In this document: positions 17,499 to 26,591 of the stretch, piece by piece
Numbering within the stretch: position 1 is the stretch's first letter
Layout of the letters: every line of letters begins with the position of its first letter
Source: Fusobacterium varium
GTDB taxonomy: Bacteria > Fusobacteriota > Fusobacteriia > Fusobacteriales > Fusobacteriaceae
Direction: 5' to 3'
Assembly (NCBI GenBank): GCA_900637705.1
Contig: LR134390.1
Location: 1,426,001-1,490,000 of the forward strand
Length of the DNA stretch: 64,000 bases
The notes under the pieces: generated by a model
The model's database searches: none
What the model saw: only the letters and a program-made list of their open reading frames with translations
Told to the model about the DNA's origin: nothing
Position numbers and translations under genes: made by a program

Positions 17499-18659
17499 CT
17501 ATTTAGGCTGAATAACTGAATCAAATGTGTAGTTTCCATCTACAACTTTGATAATAGTTACAGCTTTTACTGGGTTATTTTTAGCATCAAAAGTAAGTTG
17601 TCCAGTTACACCATCATAATTTATATTTTTCATTGCTTCAACAACAGCTTTTTTATCTGTAGAACCAGCTTTTTCAATAGAAGCTTTTACGATATAAGCA
17701 GCGTCATATCCCAAAGCAGAGAAAGCAGATGGATCTTCATTGTATTTAGCTTTATAAGATTTAATAAAGTTTTGTACTTTTTCAGAAGTGTCCTGTGTTG
17801 AATAGTGATTTGTAAAATAACTATTTTCAATAGCACCATAAGCTGATTTATCTAGTGCTTTAGCAATTCCGTCCCAACCATCTGGACCAATAAAAGTAGA
17901 TTTGATTCCAACTTCTCTTGCTTGAGTTGCAATTAAAGCTGCCTGTTCATAATATTCAGGTATAACTAAAACATCAGGATTAGTTGGAGCAATTTTTGTT
18001 AACTGAGCTTTAAAGTCTTTATCTCCATCTGCATATCCCTCTTTTCCTACAATAGTAATTCCAAGTTTTTCAGCTTCTTCAGTAAATGATTTAGCAATTC
18101 CATCAGAATAGTCACTTGAGTTATTTACTAAGATAGCAGCAGTTTTTGCATTAAGCTTTTGTTGTGCAAAATTTGCCAAAACAACTCCTTGATATGGATC
18201 AGTAAAACATACACGGAATACATTCGGTCCTGCTTCAGTGATATTATATTGAGTTCCAGTAGGTGTAATCATAGGCATATTGTCCTGTGCAGCAATTTCT
18301 GCAACTGCCAGAGTTGGCTTAGATGTAATATCACCAATAAGTGCTACAACTCCATCATCAACTAATCTATTATATGCAGTAACTGCCTCTGTAGAATCTC
18401 CTTTTTCATCATAGACAATAAATTCTACTTTTTTTCCTAGAATTCCTCCATTAGCATTGATTTCCTCAAAAGCCAATTTACTTGCATTTGATGCTGTAGT
18501 ACCATATATAGCAAGTCCTCCAGTAAGTGGAGCTAATCCTCCGATTTTAATAACTTCAGGTTCTTTTTTCTCAGTTGCTGCTGCTGGTTTTTCACTGTTT
18601 CCTCCACATGATGTCAGTAACAACGAAAGTCCTAATAAAGCTACGGTAAATTTTTTCAT
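17499..18659 (-). CDS. livJ: branched-chain amino-acid ABC transporter substrate-binding lipoprotein
   Basis: A 386-residue family-4 binding protein. The N-terminus MKKFTVALLGLSLLLTSCGG is a lipoprotein signal (lipobox LLTSC), followed by a low-complexity linker and 'IKIGGLAPLTGGLAIYGTTA', the usual Leu/Ile/Val-binding start. 'MITPTGTQYNITEAGPNVFR' is also typical. Expected to be anchored facing the periplasm. First gene of the livJHMGF operon; the start follows AAGGGGGAAACAATT. Confidence 0.93.
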   Translation of the reverse strand: MKKFTVALLGLSLLLTSCGGNSEKPAAATEKKEPEVIKIGGLAPLTGGLAIYGTTASNASKLAFEEINANGGILGKKVEFIVYDEKGDSTEAVTAYNRLVDDGVVALIGDITSKPTLAVAEIAAQDNMPMITPTGTQYNITEAGPNVFRVCFTDPYQGVVLANFAQQKLNAKTAAILVNNSSDYSDGIAKSFTEEAEKLGITIVGKEGYADGDKDFKAQLTKIAPTNPDVLVIPEYYEQAALIATQAREVGIKSTFIGPDGWDGIAKALDKSAYGAIENSYFTNHYSTQDTSEKVQNFIKSYKAKYNEDPSAFSALGYDAAYIVKASIEKAGSTDKKAVVEAMKNINYDGVTGQLTFDAKNNPVKAVTIIKVVDGNYTFDSVIQPK

Positions 18660-18695
18660 AATTGTTTCCCCCTTAATCTCTTTATTTTTAATTTA

Positions 18696-18725
18696 ATTAT
18701 AAACTAAATTGTATACAGTGACCAA
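18696..18725 (-). promoter_or_regulatory. promoter of the liv operon
   Basis: TTGGTC (18720-18725), 18 bp, TATAAT (18696-18701) on the minus strand, about 37 bp before the livJ start. The spacer contains the palindrome TGTATACA, a possible operator. Confidence 0.65.
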
Positions 18726-18770
18726 TAAAATAGTTATTTTGTTTGTTGTAGACGTACATTTTAATTGGTT

Positions 18771-18795
18771 AAAAAAAGCAGCCTTGTTAGGCTGC
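18771..18795 (-). terminator. terminator of the 46-residue protein gene
   Basis: GCAGCC / GGCTGC stem around TTGTTA (reading GCAGCCTAACAAGGCTGC on the minus strand), followed by seven U. It isolates the small gene upstream from the liv promoter. Confidence 0.85.
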
Positions 18796-18863
18796 AAAAT
18801 TTCTATCCTGTTCTCTAATATATTTTATCTTATATTAAAGAAATTATTTAATCAAACTATTTT

Positions 18864-19004
18864 TTACTTTATATAAATATAGTTTAAAGATTCAGAATAT
18901 TGTTTATTAACCTTAACAAAATCATTTGCATATAAAATTTTACTCACTATGTGTATGAGTAGTATGACATATATGACCAATGATATTATGTTAAGTGTAA
19001 ACAT
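18864..19004 (-). CDS. 46-residue predicted single-pass membrane protein
   Basis: ATG to TAA encodes MFTLNIISLVIYVILLIHIV followed by SKILYANDFVKVNKQYSESLNYIYIK: an N-terminal transmembrane helix (about residues 3-20) and a polar tail. It has GAGGAGG six nucleotides before the ATG, a promoter at 19043-19071 and its own terminator at 18771-18795, so the unit looks genuine. No family recognised. It could also be a type I toxin-like peptide or a small regulator of a membrane protein; nothing in the sequence decides this. Confidence 0.65.
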   Translation of the reverse strand: MFTLNIISLVIYVILLIHIVSKILYANDFVKVNKQYSESLNYIYIK

Positions 19005-19042
19005 ATTCTTCCTCCTCTTTCATAAAACTTATTGTTATGTCG

Positions 19043-19071
19043 AGTATAAACCTAAATTAAAAAAAAATCAA
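19043..19071 (-). promoter_or_regulatory. promoter of the 46-residue protein gene
   Basis: TTGATT (19066-19071), 17 bp, TATACT (19043-19048) on the minus strand, about 40 bp before the ATG at 19004. Between here and 19301 there is only AT-rich sequence with no other gene seen. Confidence 0.65.
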
Positions 19072-19301
19072 GTAAAATTTTTAAAATATTTTTTATTTTT
19101 TTGATACTTATTGAATTTTAATTTCTTAATGAAATAAAATACTAAAAAAATAGTATCCTTTTTATTTTTATTTGTACATAAAAATTTTATGAAAAACTAA
19201 TTTTTTTTAATGTTTATACCAGAATAATTTTATCTATTTATCATTATTTAAATATTTCTATTTGCTTACTTTCTGGATATTTAGATCTGTATTAATTATT
19301 T

Positions 19302-19586
19302 CTATTTAATAACGTCTAGTAATTCTTCTCTATGTTTTTTTAATTCGTGAAGAACATATGGACAAGTAGCAAGTATCTTGATTGAATGCTCTCTCGCATA
19401 CTTTACTAGCTGGTCAAACATTTGTTTTCCAAGACCTAACCCTTTCTGACTGTCATCTACCCAAGTATGATCAGCTATCAATATATCTTTACCTGCAAAA
19501 ACAAAAGTCATTTCTGCAACTCTTTTTCCACTTTTCTCAATATAGAATTCACCACTTTTATCTGATATCTTTCTTAAAATTTCCAT
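19302..19586 (-). CDS. YjdJ-type GNAT-like N-acetyltransferase
   Basis: A 94-residue short GNAT protein. The acetyl-CoA-binding loop is 'DSQKGLGLGKQMFDQLVKYA' and the C-terminus 'ILATCPYVLHELKKH' matches the small YjdJ-type family (Pfam GNAT_2). Substrate unknown. The ATG follows AAGGAGGAATTCAA. Followed by 23 bp and the MORN lipoprotein gene upstream on the same strand, possibly co-transcribed. Confidence 0.88.
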   Translation of the reverse strand: MEILRKISDKSGEFYIEKSGKRVAEMTFVFAGKDILIADHTWVDDSQKGLGLGKQMFDQLVKYAREHSIKILATCPYVLHELKKHREELLDVIK

Positions 19587-19609
19587 TTGAATTCCTCCTT
19601 AAATTATAT

Positions 19610-20095
19610 TTAGTTAAAAAAATCTTTTATTTTTTCCTTCAACTTGTCTGTATCTACTAAGTACTGTTTAACATCTACAAGTTCTCCATCTTTATATATT
19701 TCAGTAAGAATAGGCTCATTTTCATTTGTATATCTGTTCCATTCACCCTCTCTTTTTCCATTAAGAAAATTTCCAGTATAAGCAACAGCTCCATTTTTAT
19801 AATACTCATAAAAAGTTCCAACAGCTACACCATTTTCAAAAGTAGCTTTTGACTGTATCTGTCCATTATCATAATATGTAAATTGCTCTCCATTATACTT
19901 TCCATCTTTAAAAGCTTCTTTTATTTTTAATTTCCCATTTTCATATTTTCCTGTAATAATTCCAGAATAAGGTTTTTCTTCATTTACTATATATACAATT
20001 CCATTTCTTTTTTGTTTTTTTGAAATATCAACTTCACTTAGACTACACCCTATTATTGAAAAAGCTGCAAGGATTAGTAAAAGTTTTTTAAACAT
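19610..20095 (-). CDS. MORN-repeat lipoprotein (YwqK-like)
   Basis: A 161-residue protein: lipoprotein signal MFKKLLLILAAFSIIGCS (lipobox SIIGC) then about five MORN-variant repeats of the type 'YxNGxxxxxxxFxxGxxxGxxxxYY' between residues 45 and 140. The start at 20095 was chosen for the GGAGGTTGAAAAT site. Such proteins are often annotated as 'toxin-antitoxin YwqK antitoxin' by similarity, but no toxin partner is visible. MORN-lipoproteins are abundant in Fusobacterium; role unknown. Confidence 0.8.
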   Translation of the reverse strand: MFKKLLLILAAFSIIGCSLSEVDISKKQKRNGIVYIVNEEKPYSGIITGKYENGKLKIKEAFKDGKYNGEQFTYYDNGQIQSKATFENGVAVGTFYEYYKNGAVAYTGNFLNGKREGEWNRYTNENEPILTEIYKDGELVDVKQYLVDTDKLKEKIKDFFN

Positions 20096-20264
20096 ATTTT
20101 CAACCTCCAATTAAATTATTATAATTAATATTAATACAAAAAGAGTGAATTTCCTTTTATTTTTTAATATTATTTTATATTATATTAAATTATACCTTAT
20201 TTCTTTGTTAAAACAGAAAAGAAAAATTATATAATTTATATATATGAGAGTTAGAGTCGTGCTA

Positions 20265-20293
20265 TTTACAATTTTTTAATTATTTTGTATAAT
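20265..20293 (+). promoter_or_regulatory. promoter of the TSCPD protein gene
   Basis: TTTACA (20265-20270), 17 bp, TATAAT (20288-20293), about 40 bp before the ATG at 20333. Confidence 0.7.
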
Positions 20294-20332
20294 AATATAT
20301 AAATTGTTAGTAGGAAGATTTAAGGAGGAAAA

Positions 20333-20575
20333 ATGCATTACTATTCAACTGAAAAAACTTGTGCAAAACAAATAGGTGTTACTGTAGATGGAGATGGAAT
20401 TATAACTGAAATAGAGTTTGTAGGAGGATGTGATGGAAACACTCACGGACTTCAAAATCTTATCTTAGGAATGACAAAAGATGAGGTTATTAAAAGATTA
20501 GATGGTATAGATTGTAGAGGAAGAGGAACTTCTTGCCCTGACCAGCTTGCAAAGATATTAAAAAAAATCAAATAA
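20333..20575 (+). CDS. TSCPD-domain protein (TIGR03905-like)
   Basis: An 80-residue protein ending in the eponymous 'TSCPDQLAKIL' motif, with conserved Cys residues also at 'KTCAKQI', 'GGCDGNTHG' and 'DCRGRGTSC'. The TSCPD domain also occurs at the C-terminus of some ribonucleotide reductases, where it is cysteine-rich; stand-alone members have no established role. The ATG follows AAGGAGGAAAA. Followed by a strong terminator. Confidence 0.88.
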   Translation: MHYYSTEKTCAKQIGVTVDGDGIITEIEFVGGCDGNTHGLQNLILGMTKDEVIKRLDGIDCRGRGTSCPDQLAKILKKIK

Positions 20576-20580
20576 ATTCT

Positions 20581-20621
20581 CAAAACTCAAGAAATAAAAT
20601 TTTCTTGAGTTTTTCTTTTTA
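20581..20621 (+). terminator. terminator of the TSCPD gene
   Basis: AAAACTCAAGAA and TTCTTGAGTTTT form a long stem directly after the stop codon, followed by TCTTTTT. Confidence 0.85.
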
Positions 20622-20688
20622 TAAAAAAGAAAAACTCTGCTTTTTTAGTAGAACCTTTATATATAATCTTATGGAGGAGGAAATAATT

Positions 20689-21432
20689 ATGTATAAATAT
20701 CTTTACTATTTTTTTATATATTCTTTTTTAGGTTGGTGTCTGGAAGTATGTTATGCAGCTCTGAATACGGGGAAATTTATTAACAGGGGATTTTTGAATG
20801 GACCATATTGCCCTATATATGGTGTTGGAGTTGTTATAATTATCCTATTTGTATTTCCTTTAAGAAAAAATATATTTGTTCTTTTTATTGCTTCAGTCAT
20901 ACTTACTTCCCTCTTAGAATTAGCAACTGGATTTGCTCTGGAGAAAATATTTCATTACAGATGGTGGGATTATTCAAATGTCCCATTTAACATTGGTGGG
21001 TATGTATGTCTTAAATTTTCTCTCATGTGGGGAATAGCATGTATTTTGGTTGTAGATATCATTCACCCATTAGTTAATGATTTTATAAAATTTATCCCAC
21101 ACTTTGTTGGTAAAATTTTGTTAGCTATAATGATAATAATGATGACTGTAGATTTAGTAGCTTCTGTAAGAACTGTTTTAAAATTAAATTCCAGATTAGA
21201 TAGGATAGATAAGATAGCTGTTGATATACATGATTTTTCAAATGGAATAGGAAGTAAATTGACAAGTGATTTTTTAGCTACAGATGAAAAAATAAAAAAA
21301 TTAAATCAGGAGAAAGAAGATTTAATGAAAAAACTTGATTGGGATCAAAGACGTCTTTTAAAAGCTTTTCCTACTATGAAATCAAATCATCACAAAGAAT
21401 CATTTGATGACATGAAAAATAATTTAAATTAA
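20689..21432 (+). CDS. putative ABC-transporter type IV / CmpB-like membrane protein
   Basis: A 247-residue protein with five to six N-terminal helices and the family pattern 'IYSFLGWCLEVCYAAL', 'RGFLNGPYCPIYGVG' and 'RWWDYSNVPFNIGGYVCLKF', typical of the CmpB-like (DUF1113) membrane family. The C-terminal 80 residues are charged and helical. Function unknown. The start at 20689 follows GGAGGAGGAAATAATT; a longer frame upstream overlaps the previous terminator and is not credible. Confidence 0.82.
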   Translation: MYKYLYYFFIYSFLGWCLEVCYAALNTGKFINRGFLNGPYCPIYGVGVVIIILFVFPLRKNIFVLFIASVILTSLLELATGFALEKIFHYRWWDYSNVPFNIGGYVCLKFSLMWGIACILVVDIIHPLVNDFIKFIPHFVGKILLAIMIIMMTVDLVASVRTVLKLNSRLDRIDKIAVDIHDFSNGIGSKLTSDFLATDEKIKKLNQEKEDLMKKLDWDQRRLLKAFPTMKSNHHKESFDDMKNNLN

Positions 21433-21446
21433 TAATATATAAAAGA

Positions 21447-21519
21447 ACAGCTGAAAATGAAATGAACTTTAGAAATTAATTTCTAAGATTTAATTTTATA
21501 TTTTTCAGCTGTTTTTTTA
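21447..21519 (+). terminator. long-stem terminator after the CmpB-like gene
   Basis: AACAGCTGAAAA and TTTTTCAGCTGTT pair across about 45 nt that include a smaller TTAGAAATTAATTTCTAA hairpin, followed by TTTTTTT. Confidence 0.75.
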
Positions 21520-21567
21520 TTTGGACAATAATTTTTTTGTAATATAACTATTTTTTTATTTCTTTAA

Positions 21568-21920
21568 ATTGAATAGGAACTAAATAGTTCTTAAATTATT
21601 TTATATTTAAATGTTTGGCTGGTTTAAAATATTGAATAATAGCTTAGAAGTCTTTAAATTTAAAAAATATGGAAATTTCAGTTGAGGAAAATAAAAATTG
21701 AATAGTAACTTGGTAGTTTTTAAATACTGTACAGTTGTAAGCTTTTGCTTTGCTGTAGCATATTGAATAATAACTTAGAAGTCTTTAAATTAATAAGTTT
21801 CTGGTACATCAAAATAATAATCTTTTCTAAAATATCAACTTGGAAATATCTAAATTTCATTAAAAGATTGGGAGATAGGATTATAAAAATATTGAACAGC
21901 AACTAAAAGTTTTTTTAAAT
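21568..21920 (+). CRISPR. decayed CRISPR array (six degenerate repeats), no cas genes nearby
   Basis: Six copies of a 29-bp unit of the form ATTGAATAA.AACTTAGAAGTCTTTAAAT occur at about 21568, 21631, 21697, 21762, 21827 and 21891, spaced 63-66 bp. They match the reverse complement of the repeats at 49.6-51.2 and 60.3-61.1 kb with several mismatches each, while the intervening sequences are unrelated. Both loop variants (TAGA and TGGT) are present. It lies 28 kb from cas2. Best read as an eroded relic of the same CRISPR system. Confidence 0.8.
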
Positions 21921-22072
21921 TCTCTGGCTATTTTTCCTTCAAAATAAATATTAAACATAATTTTAAAGTAAAATGTTTTATTTTTAAGTATTAGGTTGTT
22001 CAAAATTTCAAGTAGATAAATTTTTACTTATAAACATATATTCTATATATTTTTAAAATATTGCCTAAAGGA

Positions 22073-22100
22073 GTAATATATACTAACAAATTTATATTAC
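22073..22100. promoter_or_regulatory. inverted repeat upstream of the peptide-binding gene
   Basis: GTAATATA and TATATTAC form a perfect 8-bp inverted repeat around 12 nt, about 35 bp before the start codon. A possible operator; nothing else is recognised between the decayed array and the gene. Confidence 0.35.
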
Positions 22101-22133
22101 TATGCCTATATATAAATACGGAGGAGGAAAAAA

Positions 22134-23660
22134 ATGAAGAAAAAGTTAATTACAATCTTAAGTATGGCTCTCCTTATTTTTGGATGTTCATCTAAAGATG
22201 GAGAAAAGAAATCAGATGCACCAAAAGAAAAAGTAGTGGTAGTTTCACAAGGATCTAAACCAAAAAGTCTTGACCCTTATATGTACAATGAAATCCCTGC
22301 TCTTGCTGTTACAGAACAAATTTTTAACACTCTTTTAAGAGTTGATGAAAAAGGAAATGTAGTTCCTGAACTGGCTGAATCATATGAATATGCTTCTCCT
22401 ACAGAACTTATTATCAAAATCAAGAAAAATGTAAAATTCCATAATGGAGATACTATGACTATCAATGATGTGGTTTTCAGTCTTAATAGAATGCTTGAAA
22501 AGCCTGCCAGCAGAATCATGGTTGAAATTATTGATAAAATAGATATTATAGATGATTCAACTATTAAACTTACTCTAAAAAATAGTTCAGCACCGTTATT
22601 ATTTAGTCTAGCTCACCCATTAACAGCTATACTAAGTGAAAAAGATACAAAAGCTAAAAATGATATGATTGCTACTGAACCTATGGGAACTGGACCTTAC
22701 AAATTTGTAAGCTGGGGAGATGGAGAAAAAATTGAATTTGTAGCCTTTGATGACTATTTTGAAGGAAGACCTAAAATAGACAAACTTGTAATAAGAGCTA
22801 TAACTGAAAATAGTAGCAGACTTGCAGCTCTTGAAACTGGAGAAGTTGATATTGCTTATTCTATAGCTCCTGTAGACACTGGAGTTATCGAAAATAATAA
22901 AAAGCTTGAGCTTATTTCTGCTCCAACTACATCAACAGAATATATAACTTTAAATACAACTAAAGCTCCTTTTAACAACAAAGATTTCAGAGTTGCTTTA
23001 AATTATGCACTTGATAAACAAAGTATGGCTGACTCTGTATTTATGGGAAAAGCTACACCTGCTACTACTATAGTTAATCCAAATGTTTTTGGTTATTCAA
23101 GTGAGGTTCCTGGATTTGAATATAACCCAGAAAAAGCTAAAGAGCTTATAAAAAAATCTGGTGTTACTAATCCAAACTTTAAATTATATGTAAATGACAA
23201 TGCTGTAAGATTACAGCTAGCTCAAATAGTTCAGGCTAACTTTAAAGAAGTTGGAATAGATATGGAAATAGAAACTCTTGAATGGGGAGCTTATCTGCAA
23301 AGAACTGCTCAAGGTGAACATACTGCTTTCATAGGTGGTTGGGTATCTGGAACTTCTGATGCTGATATCGTTCTTTATCCACTTCTTCACAGCAGTTCAC
23401 ATGGTGGAGCTGGAAACAGAGCTTTCTATACTAACAAAGAATTTGATAAGGAAGTAGAACTTGCTCGTGCAACTTCTGATCCAGAAGTAAGAAAAATTCA
23501 TTATAAAAATGCTCAAATGATATTACAGGAAGAATCTCCATTAATTGTTCTTCTATACAAAAATGAAAATATAGGAATTAATAAGAGAATTAAAGGATTT
23601 AAATATGATCCAACTACAATGCATAATTTATATAATCTAGATGTAGTAGAAGTAAAATAA
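22134..23660 (+). CDS. peptide/nickel ABC transporter substrate-binding lipoprotein (family 5)
   Basis: A 508-residue DppA/OppA-like protein. Lipoprotein signal MKKKLITILSMALLIFGCSS (lipobox IFGC), then 'SQGSKPKSLDPYMYNEIPAL' and 'KNVKFHNGDTMTINDVVFSL' typical of family-5 binding proteins. Peptide is the likeliest ligand, since an aminopeptidase gene follows 36 bp later. No permease or ATPase genes are next to it, so it must work with a transporter encoded elsewhere. GGAGGAGG precedes the ATG. Confidence 0.9.
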   Translation: MKKKLITILSMALLIFGCSSKDGEKKSDAPKEKVVVVSQGSKPKSLDPYMYNEIPALAVTEQIFNTLLRVDEKGNVVPELAESYEYASPTELIIKIKKNVKFHNGDTMTINDVVFSLNRMLEKPASRIMVEIIDKIDIIDDSTIKLTLKNSSAPLLFSLAHPLTAILSEKDTKAKNDMIATEPMGTGPYKFVSWGDGEKIEFVAFDDYFEGRPKIDKLVIRAITENSSRLAALETGEVDIAYSIAPVDTGVIENNKKLELISAPTTSTEYITLNTTKAPFNNKDFRVALNYALDKQSMADSVFMGKATPATTIVNPNVFGYSSEVPGFEYNPEKAKELIKKSGVTNPNFKLYVNDNAVRLQLAQIVQANFKEVGIDMEIETLEWGAYLQRTAQGEHTAFIGGWVSGTSDADIVLYPLLHSSSHGGAGNRAFYTNKEFDKEVELARATSDPEVRKIHYKNAQMILQEESPLIVLLYKNENIGINKRIKGFKYDPTTMHNLYNLDVVEVK

Positions 23661-23696
23661 CAAAATTTCAACAATACATTTAAGGAGTGATTTCAA

Positions 23697-24725
23697 ATGA
23701 ATATTGATTTAGATTACATCTTAGAAACAACAGTTGAACTTCTTGGTATTCCAAGTCCTGTTGGTTTCACAGATGCTGCTATGAACAGAGTGGGAGAAGA
23801 ACTTAATGCTCTTAATGTCCCTTTCAAAATGACAAAAAAAAGAGCTATCATTGCTTTCATCGAAGGAGAAAACAGAAACTATAAAAAAATGATTTCTGCT
23901 CACCTTGATACTCTAGGTGCAGTAGTAAAAAAGATAAAACCTAATGGAAGGCTAGAACTAATTAATGTTGGAGGTTGTCCTTGGGCTGGAGTAGAAGGTG
24001 AAAATCTTACTGTACATACACTAGACGGAAGAGAATATGAAGGAACTTTGCTCCCTACAAAATGTTCTGTACACATTTATGGAGATGTAGCTAGAGAAAT
24101 GCCTAGAACTGCTGAAACTATGGAAGTTAGATTAGATGAAGATGTTCATACAGCAGAAGATACAGAAAAATTAGGAATTAGAGTGGGAGATTTTGTTTCT
24201 TATGAAACTCGTACTAGAATCACTGAAAATGGTTACATAAAATCTAGATATCTTGATGATAAATTATGTGTAGCTCAAATCTTGGGATATATAAAATTTC
24301 TTAATGATTATAATCTAAAACCAAAATCTGATCTTTATATCTATTTTTCTAACTATGAAGAAATTGGTCATGGAGTATCTGTTATTCCAGAGGACCTTGA
24401 TGAATTCATAGCTTTGGATATTGGTTTAGTTGGAGCAGACGCTCTTGGAGATGAAAGAAAAGTCAGCATTGCTGCTAAAGATAATAAAACTCCATATGAC
24501 ATAGAAGTGAGAAAAGGACTTATGAGAGCTGCTGAAGAAATGGATATCAATTATACAGTTGATGTATATAATAGATATGGTTCTGATGCCAGTGCTGCAG
24601 TGCTTCAAGGTTTTGACTTCAAATGTGGTTGCATCGGTCCAAGTGTAGATGCTTCTCACCATTATGAGAGAACTCATATTGATGGTGTAGTTGAAACAGT
24701 AAGACTTATGATTGCATACTTATAA
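23697..24725 (+). CDS. M42-family metallo-aminopeptidase
   Basis: A 342-residue M42 peptidase. Zinc-site motifs are visible in order: 'SAHLDTLGAVV' (His-x-Asp), 'SRYLDDKLC' (bridging Asp), 'SNYEEIGHG' (catalytic and metal Glu), 'ALDIGLVG' and the C-terminal 'DASHHYERTH' (His). Co-catalytic zinc aminopeptidases trim N-terminal residues from imported peptides. It follows the peptide-binding lipoprotein on the same transcript and shares its terminator. Confidence 0.93.
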   Translation: MNIDLDYILETTVELLGIPSPVGFTDAAMNRVGEELNALNVPFKMTKKRAIIAFIEGENRNYKKMISAHLDTLGAVVKKIKPNGRLELINVGGCPWAGVEGENLTVHTLDGREYEGTLLPTKCSVHIYGDVAREMPRTAETMEVRLDEDVHTAEDTEKLGIRVGDFVSYETRTRITENGYIKSRYLDDKLCVAQILGYIKFLNDYNLKPKSDLYIYFSNYEEIGHGVSVIPEDLDEFIALDIGLVGADALGDERKVSIAAKDNKTPYDIEVRKGLMRAAEEMDINYTVDVYNRYGSDASAAVLQGFDFKCGCIGPSVDASHHYERTHIDGVVETVRLMIAYL

Positions 24726-24732
24726 TAAAATT

Positions 24733-24786
24733 AAAGGCTGTTGGAAACCAGTAATTTATTTTACTGATTTCCACAGCCTCTTTTTA
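24733..24786 (+). terminator. terminator of the peptide-uptake unit
   Basis: AGGCTGTTGGAAACCAGTAA and TTACTGATTTCCACAGCCT form a long, nearly perfect stem around TTTATT, followed by CTTTTT. Confidence 0.85.
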
Positions 24787-24862
24787 TATTTTATATATGT
24801 AACATTCATAGCGTGCTGTTTCACAATTTCTTTATTGTATCGACTTTAAAATATTTCTATAT

Positions 24863-24894
24863 AAAAAAGCTGACATGAAAAATCCAAGTCAGCT
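24863..24894 (-). terminator. terminator of the galactitol-type PTS operon
   Basis: Minus strand AGCTGAC...GTCAGCT around 13 nt, followed by TTTTTTAT. It lies 24 bp past the gatC stop. Confidence 0.8.
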
Positions 24895-24917
24895 CTCCCA
24901 ATAAAAATACTTTTCTC

Positions 24918-26176
24918 TTACTTAAATATTCCAAATACTTTCCACATAATATATGAAATCACATGTGAACCAGCATCAACTGAAGATACACTTCCTACAC
25001 CTTTTGGTATATCAAAACCAACTTCCCCTGCCACTCTAGTTAAAAGAGGTGCCATTGATGAACCAATAAGAAGTATCAAAGACATTATAATCATAGAAGA
25101 AATAAATGCTCTGAATATATTTCCTTTTGCTGGAATTATTGCCCATGTTAAAAGAATTGGAATAATACCTATATCTGCAAATGGAAGCATTGTATTTCCT
25201 GGAAGTATTACTGCTAAAAGAAGTGACATAGGAACCATCATAACACCTACTGACATAATTGTTGGATCTCCTATTGCTATTGCTCCATCAAGACCTATAT
25301 ATACTTTTCTTCCTGGAAATCTGCTGCTCATAAATTCTTGAGCTGCTTCTGATAATGGAATTAATCCTTCCATTAAAAGCTTAGTCATTCTAGGCATTAA
25401 GAATAAAACAGCTGCTAGATTTATTCCTAAAAGAAGAACTGCCTGCCAGTTATACCCTGCTAAACATCCGATTATAACCCTAATATCAATCCCATTATAG
25501 CAGGGTCTCCAAATATAGACATCAATGAACTAGTATTATCCTTTTCTTTTAATTCCATTTTTATATCTTTGATAACTGGTATCATATCTATTAATTTATT
25601 AATTGCATATCCTACTGGAAGCCAGTTTATTGTCTCGACATGGGCAAATGTTACTCCCTCCATACCAAAATATTTACTTATTATTGGAGCTGCCCAGTCT
25701 GCCAGCTTTAAAATTATTATAATAGTTATTGCAGAGGCTATCATTGCAAGAACAAAAGAACCTGTACTATAGTATACTAATGCACCTGTGAATATAAAAT
25801 GCCAGAAATTCCAAAGATCTACATTCATTACATTTGTCCAATTTAAAGCAAGCATAATAAAATTTATTCCTATTGCAAGTATAAATATCCATACAACAAG
25901 AGGAGTTGCAAAGGACATAGCTGCTTCAACAGGCCATCCTACATCCATTGTAGTCAGATTAAGATTAAAATTTTCAGACATTTTCTGTGTTGCAGTTCCC
26001 AAGTTAGAAACCATCATTCCTATAATAAGATTTATTCCTATAAAGCCAATTCCAATAGTCAACCCAGATTTGAAAGCTTCTTTTGGCTTTAACCTAAATA
26101 TCAATCCTAAAATAAAAATGATTATTGGTAAAACAACAACTGCTCCCATATCAAGCAATGCTTGTATTATATTCAT
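24918..26176 (-). CDS. gatC: galactitol-type PTS EIIC, frameshifted
   Basis: The two parts (residues 1-234 ending 'GDPAIMGLILGL', and a second frame starting '...MPRMTKLLMEG') together form a GatC-type permease of about 419 residues with ten helices. Adding one G to the GGG at 25478-25480 restores 'LILGVIIGCLAGYNWQAVLL' across the join. Typical sites: 'DVGWPVEAAMSFATPLVVW' and 'DPTIMSVGVMMVP'. It transports a polyol or related sugar into the cell with phosphorylation by EIIA/EIIB. Its ATG overlaps the restored stop of gatB. Confidence 0.87.
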
Positions 26177-26582
26177 AAATCCCTCCTCATTTTATATTTA
26201 TTTTTTATAGCTTCAACAATTTCATCTAAAGTTTTTTTCATTCCAACACCAGTTAAAAATGGTACTCCTGAAAAACAGGGCAATCAAATTTCTGATCTTT
26301 TGGTAAAACTACTGTATGTACTACAAAGTCAGGTTTTAAAGTTTTTGCCATTCCTTCAAGTTCACCTATTTTACATTGAGTAACATCTAAAAGAATCCCT
26401 CTCTCTTCAAGTCCTTTTTCTATTTTGCTTCTAGCCATTGTTGAAGTAGCTATCCCACTTCCACACGCAATAATTGTTTTATATTTTTTATTCCCTGTGC
26501 TTATTTTTATTTCAGTTTTTTCTTCTCTTGCCTCTACTTTTTCTACTTTATCATTTTTTAAAAACTTGCTAAATATTCCCAT
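26173..26582 (-). CDS. gatB: galactitol-type PTS EIIB, frameshifted near the C-terminus
   Basis: A phosphotransfer protein with the active-site loop 'IIACGSGIATSTMARSKI' (Cys accepts phosphate from EIIA). The frame stops early at 'CPVFQEYHF'; one extra T in the T5 run of the coding strand (26271-26275) restores 'CPVFSGVPFLTGVGMKKTLD', the usual GatB C-terminus, and a 136-residue protein whose stop overlaps the gatC start as ATGA. An N-terminal 30-residue charged extension precedes the domain. Confidence 0.86.
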
Positions 26583-26591
26583 CTTGCCTCC

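Noticed and set aside
19610-20095. Antitoxin of a toxin-antitoxin pair
   Set aside because: The YwqK label comes from MORN-repeat similarity; it is a lipoprotein and no toxin-like neighbour is present.
20605-20688. Upstream extension of the CmpB-like protein
   Set aside because: It overlaps the terminator of the TSCPD gene and has no ribosome site.
21568-21920. Simple AT-rich tandem repeat
   Set aside because: The 29-bp units recur every 63-66 bp with unrelated intervals and match the CRISPR repeats, so a decayed array explains it better.
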